Part shown: positions 1 to 8,940 of the stretch, piece by piece
Position numbering within the stretch: position 1 is the stretch's first letter
Layout: every line of letters starts with the position of its first letter
Assembly: GCF_902459765.1 (NCBI RefSeq)
Contig: NZ_CABPSP010000003.1
Span: 496,001 to 560,000 of the forward strand
Source of the DNA: Pandoraea anapnoica
GTDB lineage: Bacteria; Pseudomonadota; Gammaproteobacteria; Burkholderiales; Burkholderiaceae
Direction of reading: 5' to 3'
DNA length: 64,000 bases
The notes under the pieces: generated by a model
Told to the model about the DNA's origin: nothing
Databases searched by the model: none
What the model saw: the letters and a program-made list of their open reading frames with translations, nothing else
Made by a program: the position numbers and the translations under genes

Positions 1-1
1 T

Positions 2-2053
2 TTCGGATTCACCCTGCTGCCGGTGGCGCGTTTCGACGGGGCGCGCATCGGCACGTCGATGGCCTACGTGAACGATGATGCCCATGCGCGAGGATCGCCG
101 TTGACGGTGTTGCTGACGCGCGAAGCTCGTGTCGATGCCTACCGTGGCAACGAACTCCTCGGCAGTGGCTATTTTCAGGCAGGTGTGCAGTCGTTCGACA
201 CGCGCTACTTCCCCGAAGGCTCATATCGGGTCACGCTGCGAATCTTCGAAGGCGATGCGCTTGTCCGCACCGAAAGCGAGCCTTACTCCAAAGTCGGCGG
301 CGGTGCGTTTGCGCAGGGCACGCAGTGGTTTTTCCAGGCCGGCCGCCCGGTGAGCGAGCATGGCGACGGCAATACGCAGGATCGCGAGCGTTTCACCGTG
401 CAATCGGGCGTGCGTACCGCACTCGGTCACGGGCTGAGCGTGTCGTCGGGATTCGTCTGGCTGCCTGCCCGCGTCTACAACGAAACGCAGATCGACTGGC
501 AACGGGCACATGCTTTCGGGCGGTTGACGGCCGCCGCCGCTTTGCTGGTCGGCTCGGACGGCGCGCGCGGCGATACGCAATCCGTCTCGTTCTCCAACGG
601 GGTCGGCGTGAGTCTGTATCGCTATCGGATGCGCGGTGCGAGCTGTCGCCGTTACGGCAATGGTGCGCGCGTCGACGGTGGCAATTCGGTCGACATCGGT
701 TGCTACGACTCGCTCAATGCGAACGTGTCCATTCCGCTTCGTCGATGGCAGGGCAATGCGGGCTACAGCCAAAGCCGCCAGTACGGACGTCCTTCGATGC
801 ACTACGACGCACAGCACAACGACATCCCCTGGCAGCAAAGCGACCTGCGCAACGGTATGTCGCGAACTGCGCAGGCAACACTCAGCCGTGCATTCCGATG
901 GCGCAAGCTCAGCATCGGAACGCGCGTGGGCGCCTATCACCGGCGATATGCGGACGCGGGACGCCCCGACACGGGGGCCTTTCTGAGCGTATCGGTCAGT
1001 GCGCACCGTCCGGCCGCCGCCGGGCGCAGTGCGTCGACGTATACCAGCGCCGGGACGGACGTGCGCACAGGCAGCGGCGATGACCGGCGGGTGCGGGCCG
1101 ACGTCTCCGCGTCGCATACCTGGTCGTGGGACGACACGTCGCGCCGGGAACTGATGCTGGGGCTGAGCGGTAGCGACTTTGGGTTGAGGCGTGTGAGCGA
1201 TGCGATGGGGGGCGCGGGCGGCGGCACAGCGAGCCTTCGCGGCGTGGTCGACGGCCGGTATGGCGATGTCCACGCCATGCTGTCGCGCAGCTTTCGGCGC
1301 GGGGGCGCGGGCGACGCGAAAGGCGCGTTCACGGGCGGCTACGCGTCAAGTCTGGCGGTGACGCGAGCGCGCGTCTGGTTCGGCCCCGCGATGCTGGGGA
1401 GCGAGCCGCCTGCTGCGGTCGGGCTGGTGGTCGATGCGGGCGAGGAAGCCGAAGAAGTCGATGACGAGCACGTTGGGGCCGCCGCGACGCTTCAGGTCGG
1501 CGGACGTCCGCAGACGGTCGGTTTCGGCGACTCGGCACTCGCGCCCATTGGCGGTTATCGCGTCCAGTCGGGGGAGATTTTCGAGGCACGCGAGGGCGTG
1601 ACGAATTATGCGGTTGGGCTGCTGCGCGGCGCTGGCACACACGACTATTTTCTGACGCCGGGTCGCATGAAGGTGCATCGCGTGACGGCTGCTCGCAGTT
1701 ACACCTACCTCGGGCGTGCACTCGGTCCGGACGGACTTTCACTCGCCAATGCGCGCGTGCTCAGTCTGCCTGCATCGCCGCTCGACGACCGGGGCGAGTT
1801 CCTGATCGAGTCGCCGCACCGATTAACTGAACTCTATCTGCTCGACGGTGCACAGCCGATGCGTTGCGACATTCGTGTCGTCGACCGGCGCGACGTGATT
1901 TATCTGAGCGGGCCGACGCAGTGTGAGGTCGTTGCACTACACGCACTGCCGCAGGCATTACAGGCGCAGACGCGCGTGCAACGATTGCTGGGCGATGCGA
2001 GGTCGCGCGGGGATCGGCAGGCGGGTCTGGAGGGTGCACATCATCATCGTTGA
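2..2053 (+). CDS. CFA/I-type fimbrial outer membrane usher, C-terminal part (partial at left edge)
   Basis: The reading frame is already open at base 2, so the N-terminus and signal peptide lie outside the window; 683 residues are visible. It is predicted to be the outer-membrane pore that assembles and secretes pilus subunits. The visible part begins in a segment like that of TcfC/CfaC ushers (RVDAYRGNELLGSG, then FDTRYFPEGSYRVTL). It continues with alternating polar and aromatic residues typical of beta-barrel strands and ends in a Cys-containing globular C-terminal domain. The tip-protein gene follows 65 nt downstream on the same strand. The family call (CS1/CFA-I alternate chaperone-usher rather than classical FimD) rests on these motifs and on the CblD-like neighbour. 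Chaperone and major pilin genes would be expected to the left. Confidence 0.75.
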   Translation, partial: FGFTLLPVARFDGARIGTSMAYVNDDAHARGSPLTVLLTREARVDAYRGNELLGSGYFQAGVQSFDTRYFPEGSYRVTLRIFEGDALVRTESEPYSKVGGGAFAQGTQWFFQAGRPVSEHGDGNTQDRERFTVQSGVRTALGHGLSVSSGFVWLPARVYNETQIDWQRAHAFGRLTAAAALLVGSDGARGDTQSVSFSNGVGVSLYRYRMRGASCRRYGNGARVDGGNSVDIGCYDSLNANVSIPLRRWQGNAGYSQSRQYGRPSMHYDAQHNDIPWQQSDLRNGMSRTAQATLSRAFRWRKLSIGTRVGAYHRRYADAGRPDTGAFLSVSVSAHRPAAAGRSASTYTSAGTDVRTGSGDDRRVRADVSASHTWSWDDTSRRELMLGLSGSDFGLRRVSDAMGGAGGGTASLRGVVDGRYGDVHAMLSRSFRRGGAGDAKGAFTGGYASSLAVTRARVWFGPAMLGSEPPAAVGLVVDAGEEAEEVDDEHVGAAATLQVGGRPQTVGFGDSALAPIGGYRVQSGEIFEAREGVTNYAVGLLRGAGTHDYFLTPGRMKVHRVTAARSYTYLGRALGPDGLSLANARVLSLPASPLDDRGEFLIESPHRLTELYLLDGAQPMRCDIRVVDRRDVIYLSGPTQCEVVALHALPQALQAQTRVQRLLGDARSRGDRQAGLEGAHHHR

Positions 2054-2118
2054 CACGCGTCCCGAGCGTCGGGACCGGTGTTGGGTGTTGAGCATGTCAC
2101 GAGAGGGGGATTACCGCA

Positions 2119-3279
2119 ATGAAGGGACAACAGGGATACCTCACCGGGAGAGGGAAGCGGTTGGCGATCTGGGCGGCCGTCGTCGCAGGCATGGCACCTG
2201 CGCTCGCACAGTCGCAAGCGTTCGAGCCCCGGGACCATCACGAAAGCGTCTCGCTGACGTTCGACCTGTCGGCGGTACCGGCCGACTGGCGATTCCGTTC
2301 TCAACTCGCTGCCCATTACACGCCAGGCGATATTCGCGGCTCGCGAACGGCGTTCGTCTGTCGTTCGGCGGTCGATACCGCGCTCGGTGCCTGTGCCACC
2401 ACGCCCGCGAACCTCGCGGAAGGGCCGCCGTCACCCGTTTTCCTGCGCTTCACGGAGCAACGATCCAAGCTGCAAGTCGATGTGGGCCTGCTCGCGGCCA
2501 GGGCTGTCACCGTGAACGGAAGCACTTGCAGGCATCGACTGACGGCGTTCAACTCCAACCGGAACTTCGTCTCATGCGCTGGGCGGCCGTACGACGTCTC
2601 ACGCTACCTGCTGACGATCCCGCGCACCGAGCTGGAGAAGATTCCGGTCGGCGGCATCTGGCGAGGCCGCTTTGAATTCGATGTCAGAACGGTAGGCAGC
2701 AGCGGTCCAAGTGCCGTGCACAGTTATGACATCGAACTCAATGTGACGGATATCCAGAACGCGCAGATCTACTTCCCCACGCTGTCGAACACTGCGCCGC
2801 GCGTTGCTATGGATTTACGCAAGCGACCCGGCCCGAACTTCCAACCGATCGTCTACGGCGGGCGATCCGTCGATATGTGCTTTTACGACGGCTTCGGATC
2901 CAACTCGGCGGGTGCCTTGCGCGTGCGCGCGACCGACTTGCAAGATTCGCAGCCGGGCAGGCCGCCGGGGGCCGGGCTGATGGTGTTACGAGGCACGCCC
3001 GGCCATCTGCCACATCAACGAATCGAATACCGCGTGGGGCTGACGCATGCGGGCACGCATCGGTGGCTGAGCGTCGGCGATGCGGGGGGCGGCGTTTTCT
3101 CCCCTGTGGCACAGTCGCCGATCCGGATCGTTCGCCTGCCGGGCATACCGACGCCGGTCGCCTGCTCGCCGGCCACGCTCACCTTCGAAGTCACGCCGTT
3201 CGTCGAACGCGAAAAGGACGCCGGGGGATATGAGGGGCGGCTCAGGATCGAGACGTTTGTCGACGCTGCGAAGGTGTGA
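2119..3279 (+). CDS. CblD/CfaE-like fimbrial tip (initiator) protein
   Basis: The 386-residue protein starts with a basic N-region (KGQQGYLTGRGKR), a hydrophobic core and a likely signal-peptidase site near residues 31-35 (ALAQSQA), so it is exported. The rest is beta-rich with scattered Cys residues that could form disulfides, and the length fits CfaE/CblD minor tip adhesins. It follows the usher gene in the same direction, the usual place for the tip subunit in CS1-type operons. An alternative would be another beta-sandwich minor pilin. The start is supported by a purine-rich stretch (GAGAGGGGG) about 10 nt upstream of the ATG. Confidence 0.7.
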   Translation: MKGQQGYLTGRGKRLAIWAAVVAGMAPALAQSQAFEPRDHHESVSLTFDLSAVPADWRFRSQLAAHYTPGDIRGSRTAFVCRSAVDTALGACATTPANLAEGPPSPVFLRFTEQRSKLQVDVGLLAARAVTVNGSTCRHRLTAFNSNRNFVSCAGRPYDVSRYLLTIPRTELEKIPVGGIWRGRFEFDVRTVGSSGPSAVHSYDIELNVTDIQNAQIYFPTLSNTAPRVAMDLRKRPGPNFQPIVYGGRSVDMCFYDGFGSNSAGALRVRATDLQDSQPGRPPGAGLMVLRGTPGHLPHQRIEYRVGLTHAGTHRWLSVGDAGGGVFSPVAQSPIRIVRLPGIPTPVACSPATLTFEVTPFVEREKDAGGYEGRLRIETFVDAAKV

Positions 3280-3315
3280 GGGCTGTGGTGTATGCGTGGC
3301 AGAAGAGTTTGCGAC

Positions 3316-4149
3316 TCACGCGTCGCCACGGCTGGCCGCCGCGAACGGTGGTGAGAGCAGCGTCGGCACGGGCACCGTATTCGTTGCGGGCCCCTGCGGT
3401 GTCAGGTTGTCCGGCAGGCCCGTTTGCATCGCGAAGAGATACAGTTGAGCGTCGCTGTCGATGCCCAGCTTTCGCATGGCGTTATGCTTCTGCGCGCTGA
3501 TGGTCTGCTTCGTGCGGTGCAATGTTGCCGCGATGGCCGTGATCGACATGCCCGACACGTATAGCCGAAGCACTTGCGACTCGCGCTGACTCAGCAAGGT
3601 CGTGCGCGCTTTCGTAGGCGCTTTCGCGGATCCCGTTTGCGTTGAGGGCGGCGGCGCGAGCAAGGCCGTACGGATCGCTGCCAGACGCGGCACTTGACGT
3701 GGGCGATGCGAATCGTCGGCGGCTGGCGTTGCATCAGGTGCGGCGTTGGGAGAAGCGGGCTTGTGCAGCATTCCGTGATAAAGGGCATGGATCGCGGCCG
3801 CGACCTCGTCGATGTCGCGCGACTTGCAAACGGTCGAGGCCACGCCGAGATCGGTCATCTGCCGGATCACCAGCGGACTGTGCGTGGTAGTGAGCGCGAG
3901 AATCCGGACGTCGGGAAACGCTCGGTGCAGCGACTCGATGAGCCACGCGCCCTCGCCATGGCGCTCGCCAGATAGGGCGGCGTCAGTCACGAGCACGTCG
4001 CACGGCGTTGTCGTCAGTATGTCGATGACGCCCGCGACGCTGCGCGCGGTGCCGAGCACTTCCAATGCGGGGTGTTTGCCCAGCTCACAGACCAGTCCGG
4101 CCACGACGGCCGGTTGATGATCAGCGATGACGATGCGGATGGCTGTCAT
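3316..4149 (-). CDS. LuxR/NarL-family response regulator (possible fimbrial regulator)
   Basis: The 277-residue protein has an N-terminal receiver domain (about 1-125) and a C-terminal LuxR-type helix-turn-helix (about 190-250, with LSQRESQVLRLYVSGMS and TKQTISAQKHNAMRKLG). Asp56 is the likely phosphoacceptor, Thr87-89 the switch region and Lys109 the conserved lysine. The acidic pair normally found near residues 10-11 is reduced: the sequence reads ADHQP, with one Asp followed by His. Phosphorylation or metal binding may therefore be atypical. The gene is convergent with the fimbrial tip gene, 36 nt away. No histidine kinase gene is visible. A role in fimbrial control is inferred only from position. 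Confidence 0.85.
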   Translation of the reverse strand: MTAIRIVIADHQPAVVAGLVCELGKHPALEVLGTARSVAGVIDILTTTPCDVLVTDAALSGERHGEGAWLIESLHRAFPDVRILALTTTHSPLVIRQMTDLGVASTVCKSRDIDEVAAAIHALYHGMLHKPASPNAAPDATPAADDSHRPRQVPRLAAIRTALLAPPPSTQTGSAKAPTKARTTLLSQRESQVLRLYVSGMSITAIAATLHRTKQTISAQKHNAMRKLGIDSDAQLYLFAMQTGLPDNLTPQGPATNTVPVPTLLSPPFAAASRGDA

Positions 4150-4370
4150 GGTTCAAATCGCTCTCCTGACCCGCCTCATCGCACGAGGCGCACGCCCAAA
4201 AGACCGGTACGCTTCGATCACGGTTCCGTAATCTGCGTTGTTAGTGCGCACTTGGCGTAAATTCCCAAGGCGTCGCGGCAAGTGCGCAACCCCGTGTTTG
4301 CCAGAATGGGGGGGCACGGCGTCTCAAGTAGAATGGCGGCCATTACAAATCTTCCTCACGTCAGAAGTTC

Positions 4371-4973
4371 ATGGCCACACTGGTTTTTATCGTTCTCGCG
4401 TATCTGATCGGCTCGGTGCCGTTTGCGGTGATCGTCAGCCGCACGATGGGACTCGCGGACCCGCGCAGTTACGGCTCGGGCAACCCGGGCGCCACGAACG
4501 TGCTGCGTTCGGGCAACAAGAAGGCCGCCATCCTGACGTTGATCGGCGACGCACTCAAGGGTTGGTTGGCGGTTTATCTGGCGGAACGCTTCGCCGACGC
4601 TTGGGGGGGCGGCGATTTCGGACTGGCGGCTGTGGCGCTCGCCGTGTTCCTCGGCCATCTGTACCCGGTGTTCCTGCGCTTTGCCGGTGGCAAAGGCGTG
4701 GCGACGGCGGCGGGCGTGCTGTTTGCCATCAGCCCGATTCTGGGGCTGGCGGTGATGGCGACGTGGCTGATCATCGCGATCTTTTTCCGTTATTCGTCGC
4801 TCGCCGCGCTGGTCGCGGCCGTGTTTGCGCCCCTTTACTACGTCTTCATGTACGGCTTCGGGCCGTACTCCCCGGCGGTGATCGTCATGGCGATCCTGCT
4901 GATCTATCGCCATCGCGCGAACATCGGCAAGCTGATCGCAGGCAAGGAAAGCCGCATCGGGCAGAAGAAGTAG
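4371..4973 (+). CDS. plsY: Glycerol-3-phosphate acyltransferase (acyl-phosphate dependent)
   Basis: PlsY transfers an acyl chain from acyl-phosphate to glycerol-3-phosphate in the inner membrane, the first step of phospholipid synthesis. The 200-residue protein is almost entirely hydrophobic helices and carries the family loops: [11 protein letters not shown] near the N-terminus, [12 protein letters not shown] around residues 38-49 and [19 protein letters not shown] around 94-112. Length matches the family. It is followed by a bidirectional terminator shared with the convergent yajQ gene. Confidence 0.95.
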   Translation: MATLVFIVLAYLIGSVPFAVIVSRTMGLADPRSYGSGNPGATNVLRSGNKKAAILTLIGDALKGWLAVYLAERFADAWGGGDFGLAAVALAVFLGHLYPVFLRFAGGKGVATAAGVLFAISPILGLAVMATWLIIAIFFRYSSLAALVAAVFAPLYYVFMYGFGPYSPAVIVMAILLIYRHRANIGKLIAGKESRIGQKK

Positions 4974-5011
4974 ACGTGGAGACGGGCGAAGGCATTGCTC
5001 GTCGGCCCAAT

Positions 5012-5042
5012 AAAAAACCCGCAGCGAGTCTGCGGGTTTTTT
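5012..5042. terminator. Bidirectional intrinsic terminator between plsY and yajQ
   Basis: The sequence AAAAAACCCGCAG, a short loop and CTGCGGGTTTTTT form a perfect stem with an A-run on one side and a T-run on the other. It can therefore end both converging transcripts. Confidence 0.9.
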
Positions 5043-5067
5043 GTGTATGCAACGAACGCGGTGACGC

Positions 5068-5553
5068 TTAGTCGCGGAAGTTGTTGAAGTCGAGCGGCGT
5101 GTCGGTGACATCCTTGCGCAGCAGCGCCATCGCGCTTTGCAGGTCGTCGCGCTTGGCGCCCGCGACGCGAACGCTGTCGCCCTGAATGCTCGCCTGCACC
5201 TTCATCTTGCTGTCCTTGATGATGCGCACGATCTTCTTGGCCAGGTCGCCTTCGACGCCCTTCTTGACCTTCACGACCTGCTTGACCTTGTCGCCGCTGA
5301 TTTTCTCGACCTTGCCGTAGTCGAGAAAACGCACGTCGACGTTACGCTTGGCCATCTTGGCGACGAGCACCTGCGTGACCTGATCGAGCTTGAAGTTGTC
5401 GTCGGCGAAGAGCGTGAGTTCCTGCTCCTTGTGCTCGACGCGCGAGTCCGATCCCTTGAAGTCGAAGCGCGTCGAGATTTCCTTGTTGGCCTGCTCGATG
5501 GCGTTCTTGACCTCTACCATGTTGGCTTCGCTAACCACGTCAAACGATGGCAT
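5068..5553 (-). CDS. yajQ: YajQ-family nucleotide-binding protein
   Basis: The 161-residue protein starts [11 protein letters not shown] and runs through the family-typical [10 protein letters not shown] and ending [11 protein letters not shown]. YajQ proteins are two-lobed alpha/beta proteins that bind nucleotides, and some bind cyclic di-GMP; the cellular role here is not established. I chose the start at 5553 because an AGGAG-like site lies just upstream of that ATG, although the frame stays open further upstream. The gene converges on plsY. Confidence 0.92.
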   Translation of the reverse strand: MPSFDVVSEANMVEVKNAIEQANKEISTRFDFKGSDSRVEHKEQELTLFADDNFKLDQVTQVLVAKMAKRNVDVRFLDYGKVEKISGDKVKQVVKVKKGVEGDLAKKIVRIIKDSKMKVQASIQGDSVRVAGAKRDDLQSAMALLRKDVTDTPLDFNNFRD

Positions 5554-5671
5554 CTGGCTCTCCTGAATTCCTAAGGGTTCGTGAAATGGCACGCAGGGCG
5601 TGCCGTGTGAGTCCGGCGGGTGGCGGGGGCTGCCGGCGCGGTCGCGTCGTCGGCTTGGTCGGCACCCTCGG

Positions 5672-5677
5672 TATAAT
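5672..5677 (+). promoter_or_regulatory. Candidate -10 element for murB
   Basis: A perfect TATAAT lies about 105 nt upstream of the murB start. No convincing -35 box is seen at 16-18 nt spacing, so this rests on the -10 hexamer alone. Confidence 0.4.
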
Positions 5678-5782
5678 GATGCGCAAAATTCTTTCGCCCG
5701 ACATTGTAATTCAGCCGTCGGTCCTGCGTCCCCCTCCGGACGATGTCCGGCACGGCGACACCCATTGGCCAGCCCATATTCC

Positions 5783-6808
5783 ATGCTTCAGTTGCAACGC
5801 GACGTCAGCCTGCGCGAATTCAATACCTTCGGCCTGCCCGCCACCGCCCGCTATGTCGTGACCGTGGACAGCGAAGCGGCGCTGCTCGACGCACTCGCCT
5901 TGCCCGAACTGGCCGGACTGCCGCGTCTCGTGCTCGGCGGCGGCAGCAACCTCGTGCTCACGCGTGACTTCGACGGCGTGGTGCTGCGCATGGCCATTCG
6001 CCACCGCGAACGTCTTCCGGACGATTCCGCAGATCCGTCCGCGCGCTATGTGCGCGGCGGCGCGGGTGAAGTCTGGCACGATTTCGTCGACTGGACGCTC
6101 TCGCAAGACTGTCCCGGGCTGGAAAACCTGGCGCTGATCCCCGGCACGCTGGGCGCCGCGCCGATCCAGAACATCGGCGCCTACGGGCTGGAACTCGCCG
6201 AGCGCTTCCATGAAGTGCGTGCACTCGATACGACGACCGGGGCGTTCGTCACGCTCTCGCGCGACGATTGCGCTTTCGGCTATCGGGATTCGCTGTTCAA
6301 GCGCGAACCGGGCCGCTACATCATCGTGGCCGTGACGTTGCGCCTGCCGCAGCCCTGGCAGGCCGTGGCCGGGTATGCCGACGTTTCGCGCACGCTGGCC
6401 GACGCTGGTGTTGCACATCCCGATGCGCGCCAGATTTTCGATGCGGTCGTCGACATTCGCCGCCGCAAGCTGCCGGACCCCGCGCAACTCGGCAACGCCG
6501 GAAGCTTCTTCAAGAATCCAGTGGTGGACGCCGCCACGTTTGACGCGCTTCGCGCGCGTTTCCCGCAAGCGGTCGGCTATGCGCAGCCCGACGGTACGTG
6601 GAAGGTCGCCGCTGGTTGGCTGATCGACCAGTGCGGCTGGCGCGGCAAGACCGTCGGAAACGCAGGGGTGCATGAGCGTCAGGCGCTGGTGCTCGTCAAT
6701 CGCGGAGGGGCCACCGGGGCCGATATCGTCGCGCTGGCCCGCGCCGTGCAGGCCAGCGTTCAGGAACGCTTCGGCATCGCGCTCGACCCCGAACCGCTCA
6801 TGCTTTGA
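5783..6808 (+). CDS. murB: UDP-N-acetylenolpyruvoylglucosamine reductase
   Basis: MurB is the FAD/NADPH enzyme that reduces UDP-GlcNAc-enolpyruvate to UDP-MurNAc in the cytoplasmic stage of peptidoglycan synthesis. The 341-residue length is that of type I MurB. Visible motifs include the FAD-binding [18 protein letters not shown], the YRDSLFK segment and the C-terminal domain with NAGSFFKNP and [10 protein letters not shown]. The frame is open further upstream, but [20 protein letters not shown] is the family N-terminus, so translation is set at 5783. Its last 11 nt overlap the 3' end of the convergent patatin gene. Confidence 0.96.
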   Translation: MLQLQRDVSLREFNTFGLPATARYVVTVDSEAALLDALALPELAGLPRLVLGGGSNLVLTRDFDGVVLRMAIRHRERLPDDSADPSARYVRGGAGEVWHDFVDWTLSQDCPGLENLALIPGTLGAAPIQNIGAYGLELAERFHEVRALDTTTGAFVTLSRDDCAFGYRDSLFKREPGRYIIVAVTLRLPQPWQAVAGYADVSRTLADAGVAHPDARQIFDAVVDIRRRKLPDPAQLGNAGSFFKNPVVDAATFDALRARFPQAVGYAQPDGTWKVAAGWLIDQCGWRGKTVGNAGVHERQALVLVNRGGATGADIVALARAVQASVQERFGIALDPEPLML

Positions 6809-8144
6809 TGGCGGTGGCGTCCGGCAGACGTTGCAGATAGTCGCGCTTCAGATCCACCGTGGAGCGTACGCCGACGTCGTCGAAATGCGCCGCCAGCCAG
6901 CGCTCGGCGGCCTCGCGGCCTCGATCGCGCAGCGTCGTGAGAAAGTGCCAGTCCGTGACGAATTTCGTCGACGAGGACAGGTCGTAAAGCTCCTTGTCCG
7001 CGCGAATCGAGTGAATCAGCGGGTACTTCAGCCGATCGCGAAACTCCGGCTTCAGCCATCCTTCGTCGAGCAGCTTGTGCACGAACGAGATCGCCCGGAA
7101 TTCGCGTTGCAGCGACGCGTTGAACGTGATCTCGTTCACGCGGTTCATGATCTGTCCCGGCAGAACCGGCTTCTCTTTGCGCTCGATCGGGTTGATGTGC
7201 ACGATCAGGATGTCGCTTGTGACCGTCTCGTAATAGAACGGGTAGAGCGGTGGGTTGCCGAGATAGCCCCCATCCCAGAAAAAGTCTTCGTCGATCTTCA
7301 CCGGTTTGAACAGCCACGGCAGACAGGCGGATGCCATCGCCACGTCGAGCGTGATCTCGTGCGTTCGGAAGATGCGGATGTTGCCGGTGCGGATGTTCGT
7401 CGCGGAGACGAACAGATGCGTCGCGGTGCTCTCGCGCAGACGCTCGAAATCGACTTGCGCTTCGAGCACGGTGCGCAGCGGATTGATCTCGGCCGGCGAT
7501 TGCGCGAACGGCATCATCCATTGCTGCATGCTTTGCATCCAGTCGTGCCAGACGGGATACTCGGTCGGACGCCCGTTGAGCCAGCTGAAGACGGTTTGCG
7601 CCCAGGCGGTGGCCGACGAACCAGCTTGCGAAACACCCAGCCAAAAGCTATGCAACGCCTCGCGGGCCTTTTCGCGCGGATCGACGTTGGGACGGTCGAG
7701 CAGGCCATGCGCCAGCACCACGGCGTTCATCGTGCCTGCCGACGCGCCACTGATGCCTTCGAATTCCAGACGCCCGTCTTCCAGCAACTTGTCGAGCACC
7801 CCCCACGTGTACGCACCGTGCGCGCCACCGCCTTGCAGGCCGAGGTCGATGCCTTTGCGTCCACCGTTATTGCGTCGTGCACGGGAGGATTTCGCTTTCG
7901 CGCTGGCGCGGTGGCCGTCAGAGGGAAGCAACGGGACGTCCGTCGGTTCGAGGTCCGGGTGAGTATCGGACGTGTCTGATGGGTTGGGCGGCGTGTGTAA
8001 CGCTTCTGCCGACGTCAGGGCAGACGCTTCAGACGTATCGAGCGCGGATGAGGTCGTGTGGGGAACGTGCGCGTCAGACGATTCAGGCACATCGGACGCT
8101 TGGCCGGCAGTGTGGTCGGCCGATTCGGGAGGCAGTCGCGACAT
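6798..8144 (-). CDS. Patatin-like phospholipase with an extended low-complexity N-terminus
   Basis: A 448-residue serine lipase/acyl hydrolase of the patatin superfamily. The core shows the oxyanion loop GGGAHG (105-110), the nucleophile elbow GASAG with Ser135, and Asp291 in DGGYLGNPP, giving a complete Ser-Asp dyad. A C-terminal region of roughly 150 residues (with LKYPLIHSIRADKELYDLSSS) resembles the DUF3734 tail of bacterial relatives. Residues 1-90 are rich in Ser, Thr, Asp and Pro and end in a basic stretch (KAKSSRARRNNGGRK); they look disordered. No signal peptide is seen, so the location is probably cytoplasmic or membrane-associated. The substrate is unknown. Confidence 0.88.
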   Translation of the reverse strand: MSRLPPESADHTAGQASDVPESSDAHVPHTTSSALDTSEASALTSAEALHTPPNPSDTSDTHPDLEPTDVPLLPSDGHRASAKAKSSRARRNNGGRKGIDLGLQGGGAHGAYTWGVLDKLLEDGRLEFEGISGASAGTMNAVVLAHGLLDRPNVDPREKAREALHSFWLGVSQAGSSATAWAQTVFSWLNGRPTEYPVWHDWMQSMQQWMMPFAQSPAEINPLRTVLEAQVDFERLRESTATHLFVSATNIRTGNIRIFRTHEITLDVAMASACLPWLFKPVKIDEDFFWDGGYLGNPPLYPFYYETVTSDILIVHINPIERKEKPVLPGQIMNRVNEITFNASLQREFRAISFVHKLLDEGWLKPEFRDRLKYPLIHSIRADKELYDLSSSTKFVTDWHFLTTLRDRGREAAERWLAAHFDDVGVRSTVDLKRDYLQRLPDATAIKA

Positions 8145-8231
8145 AGTGGGAAGCGGCGCCGGGCCGCGCTGAACCGGCCGAGAGGGCGATGGCGCGGAAG
8201 CGTCCGCGCCGTCGCGATGCTGGCCGGACGG

Positions 8232-8555
8232 TTAGCCGTAATGGCAAACGTAATCGAGCGTCTCCACGACTTCGATATCGAACTTGCTATTGCCCGGCAC
8301 GGAGAATTCCTGACCAGCAGCGTATTCTTGCCACTCGGTCTGACCTGCCAGACGGATGCGGCAGCGGCCGCCCGTGACTTCCATGATCTCAGGTGCATCG
8401 GTACCGAACTGGAGCGTCGCCGGGAAAATCACGCCCAGCGTCTTGCGCGTGCCGTCCGGGAACAGGACGGTGTGCGAAACGCACTTGCCGTCGAAGTACG
8501 TGTTGGCGCGCTTGATTACGGAAACGTTGTCGAACTGAGTTGCAATTTGCGTCAT
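8232..8555 (-). CDS. ppnP: Pyrimidine/purine nucleoside phosphorylase
   Basis: The 107-residue single-domain cupin belongs to the PpnP (YaiE) family, which splits nucleosides with phosphate into base and ribose-1-phosphate. Family-typical segments are [36 protein letters not shown] and [13 protein letters not shown]. The start is [10 protein letters not shown] at 8555; a longer in-frame N-terminus from 8603 is not conserved-looking. An NtrC-like dyad lies about 140 nt upstream (see 8692-8712). Confidence 0.92.
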   Translation of the reverse strand: MTQIATQFDNVSVIKRANTYFDGKCVSHTVLFPDGTRKTLGVIFPATLQFGTDAPEIMEVTGGRCRIRLAGQTEWQEYAAGQEFSVPGNSKFDIEVVETLDYVCHYG

Positions 8556-8691
8556 GACCGAATGCTGTGTCGAATGCGAGCGAATGCCGCGATGGAGAGT
8601 CAATATGCCGGGCCGCTCAGGGCCAGACGTGAATTCATGCTAGCACGTTTCGAGCGTCCAGCCGGCTGCAATTTGTGCAATGCACAACGAA

Positions 8692-8712
8692 ATTGCACCG
8701 ATGTGGTGCAAG
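8692..8712. promoter_or_regulatory. NtrC-like dyad (TTGCACC-N5-GGTGCAA)
   Basis: A perfect 7-bp inverted repeat (8693-8699 and 8705-8711) with a 5-nt spacer has the GCACC-N5-GGTGC form of NtrC enhancer sites. It is upstream of ppnP on the minus strand. I found no clear sigma-54 promoter (GG-N10-GC) between the dyad and ppnP, so assignment to NtrC is tentative. Confidence 0.45.
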
Positions 8713-8844
8713 TTGATGCGAATTCCAAAACGCTTTGATGGGTGGGGCGCCGTGTTGTACCGCGATGAAGTGCGCGGCATCACGAGAATGGCTGACGGCG
8801 CGCGTCAGCGATGATAGCGGAACGTTAATCGCGGTGGGGTAACG

Positions 8845-8882
8845 AAAAACCGCCCGGACAGCTTTGCGACAGTCCGGGCGGT
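8845..8882 (-). terminator. Intrinsic terminator of argF
   Basis: The perfect 11-bp stem ACCGCCCGGAC / GTCCGGGCGGT encloses a 12-nt loop. It is followed on the minus strand by GTTTTTCGTT. It lies about 60 nt past the argF stop codon. Confidence 0.85.
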
Positions 8883-8940
8883 GTGGCCGGGTAGGGTGCC
8901 CGGCTGACCTGCATTCGATGCGTCAGATGTGCTACAGGCG

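Larger units (their letters stand above)
8556..8940. other. 385-nt spacer between ppnP and argF
   Basis: I see no convincing gene here. It holds the upstream region of ppnP, an inverted repeat at 8693-8711 and the argF terminator at 8845-8882. Confidence 0.6.

Noticed and set aside
221-1273. Minus-strand frame of 350 codons inside the usher gene
   Set aside because: It is a shadow of the usher frame, with biased Arg/Ala/His composition and no motif.
8556-8690. Sigma-54 promoter to match the NtrC-like dyad
   Set aside because: I looked for GG-N10-GC on the minus strand between the dyad and ppnP and found none convincing.
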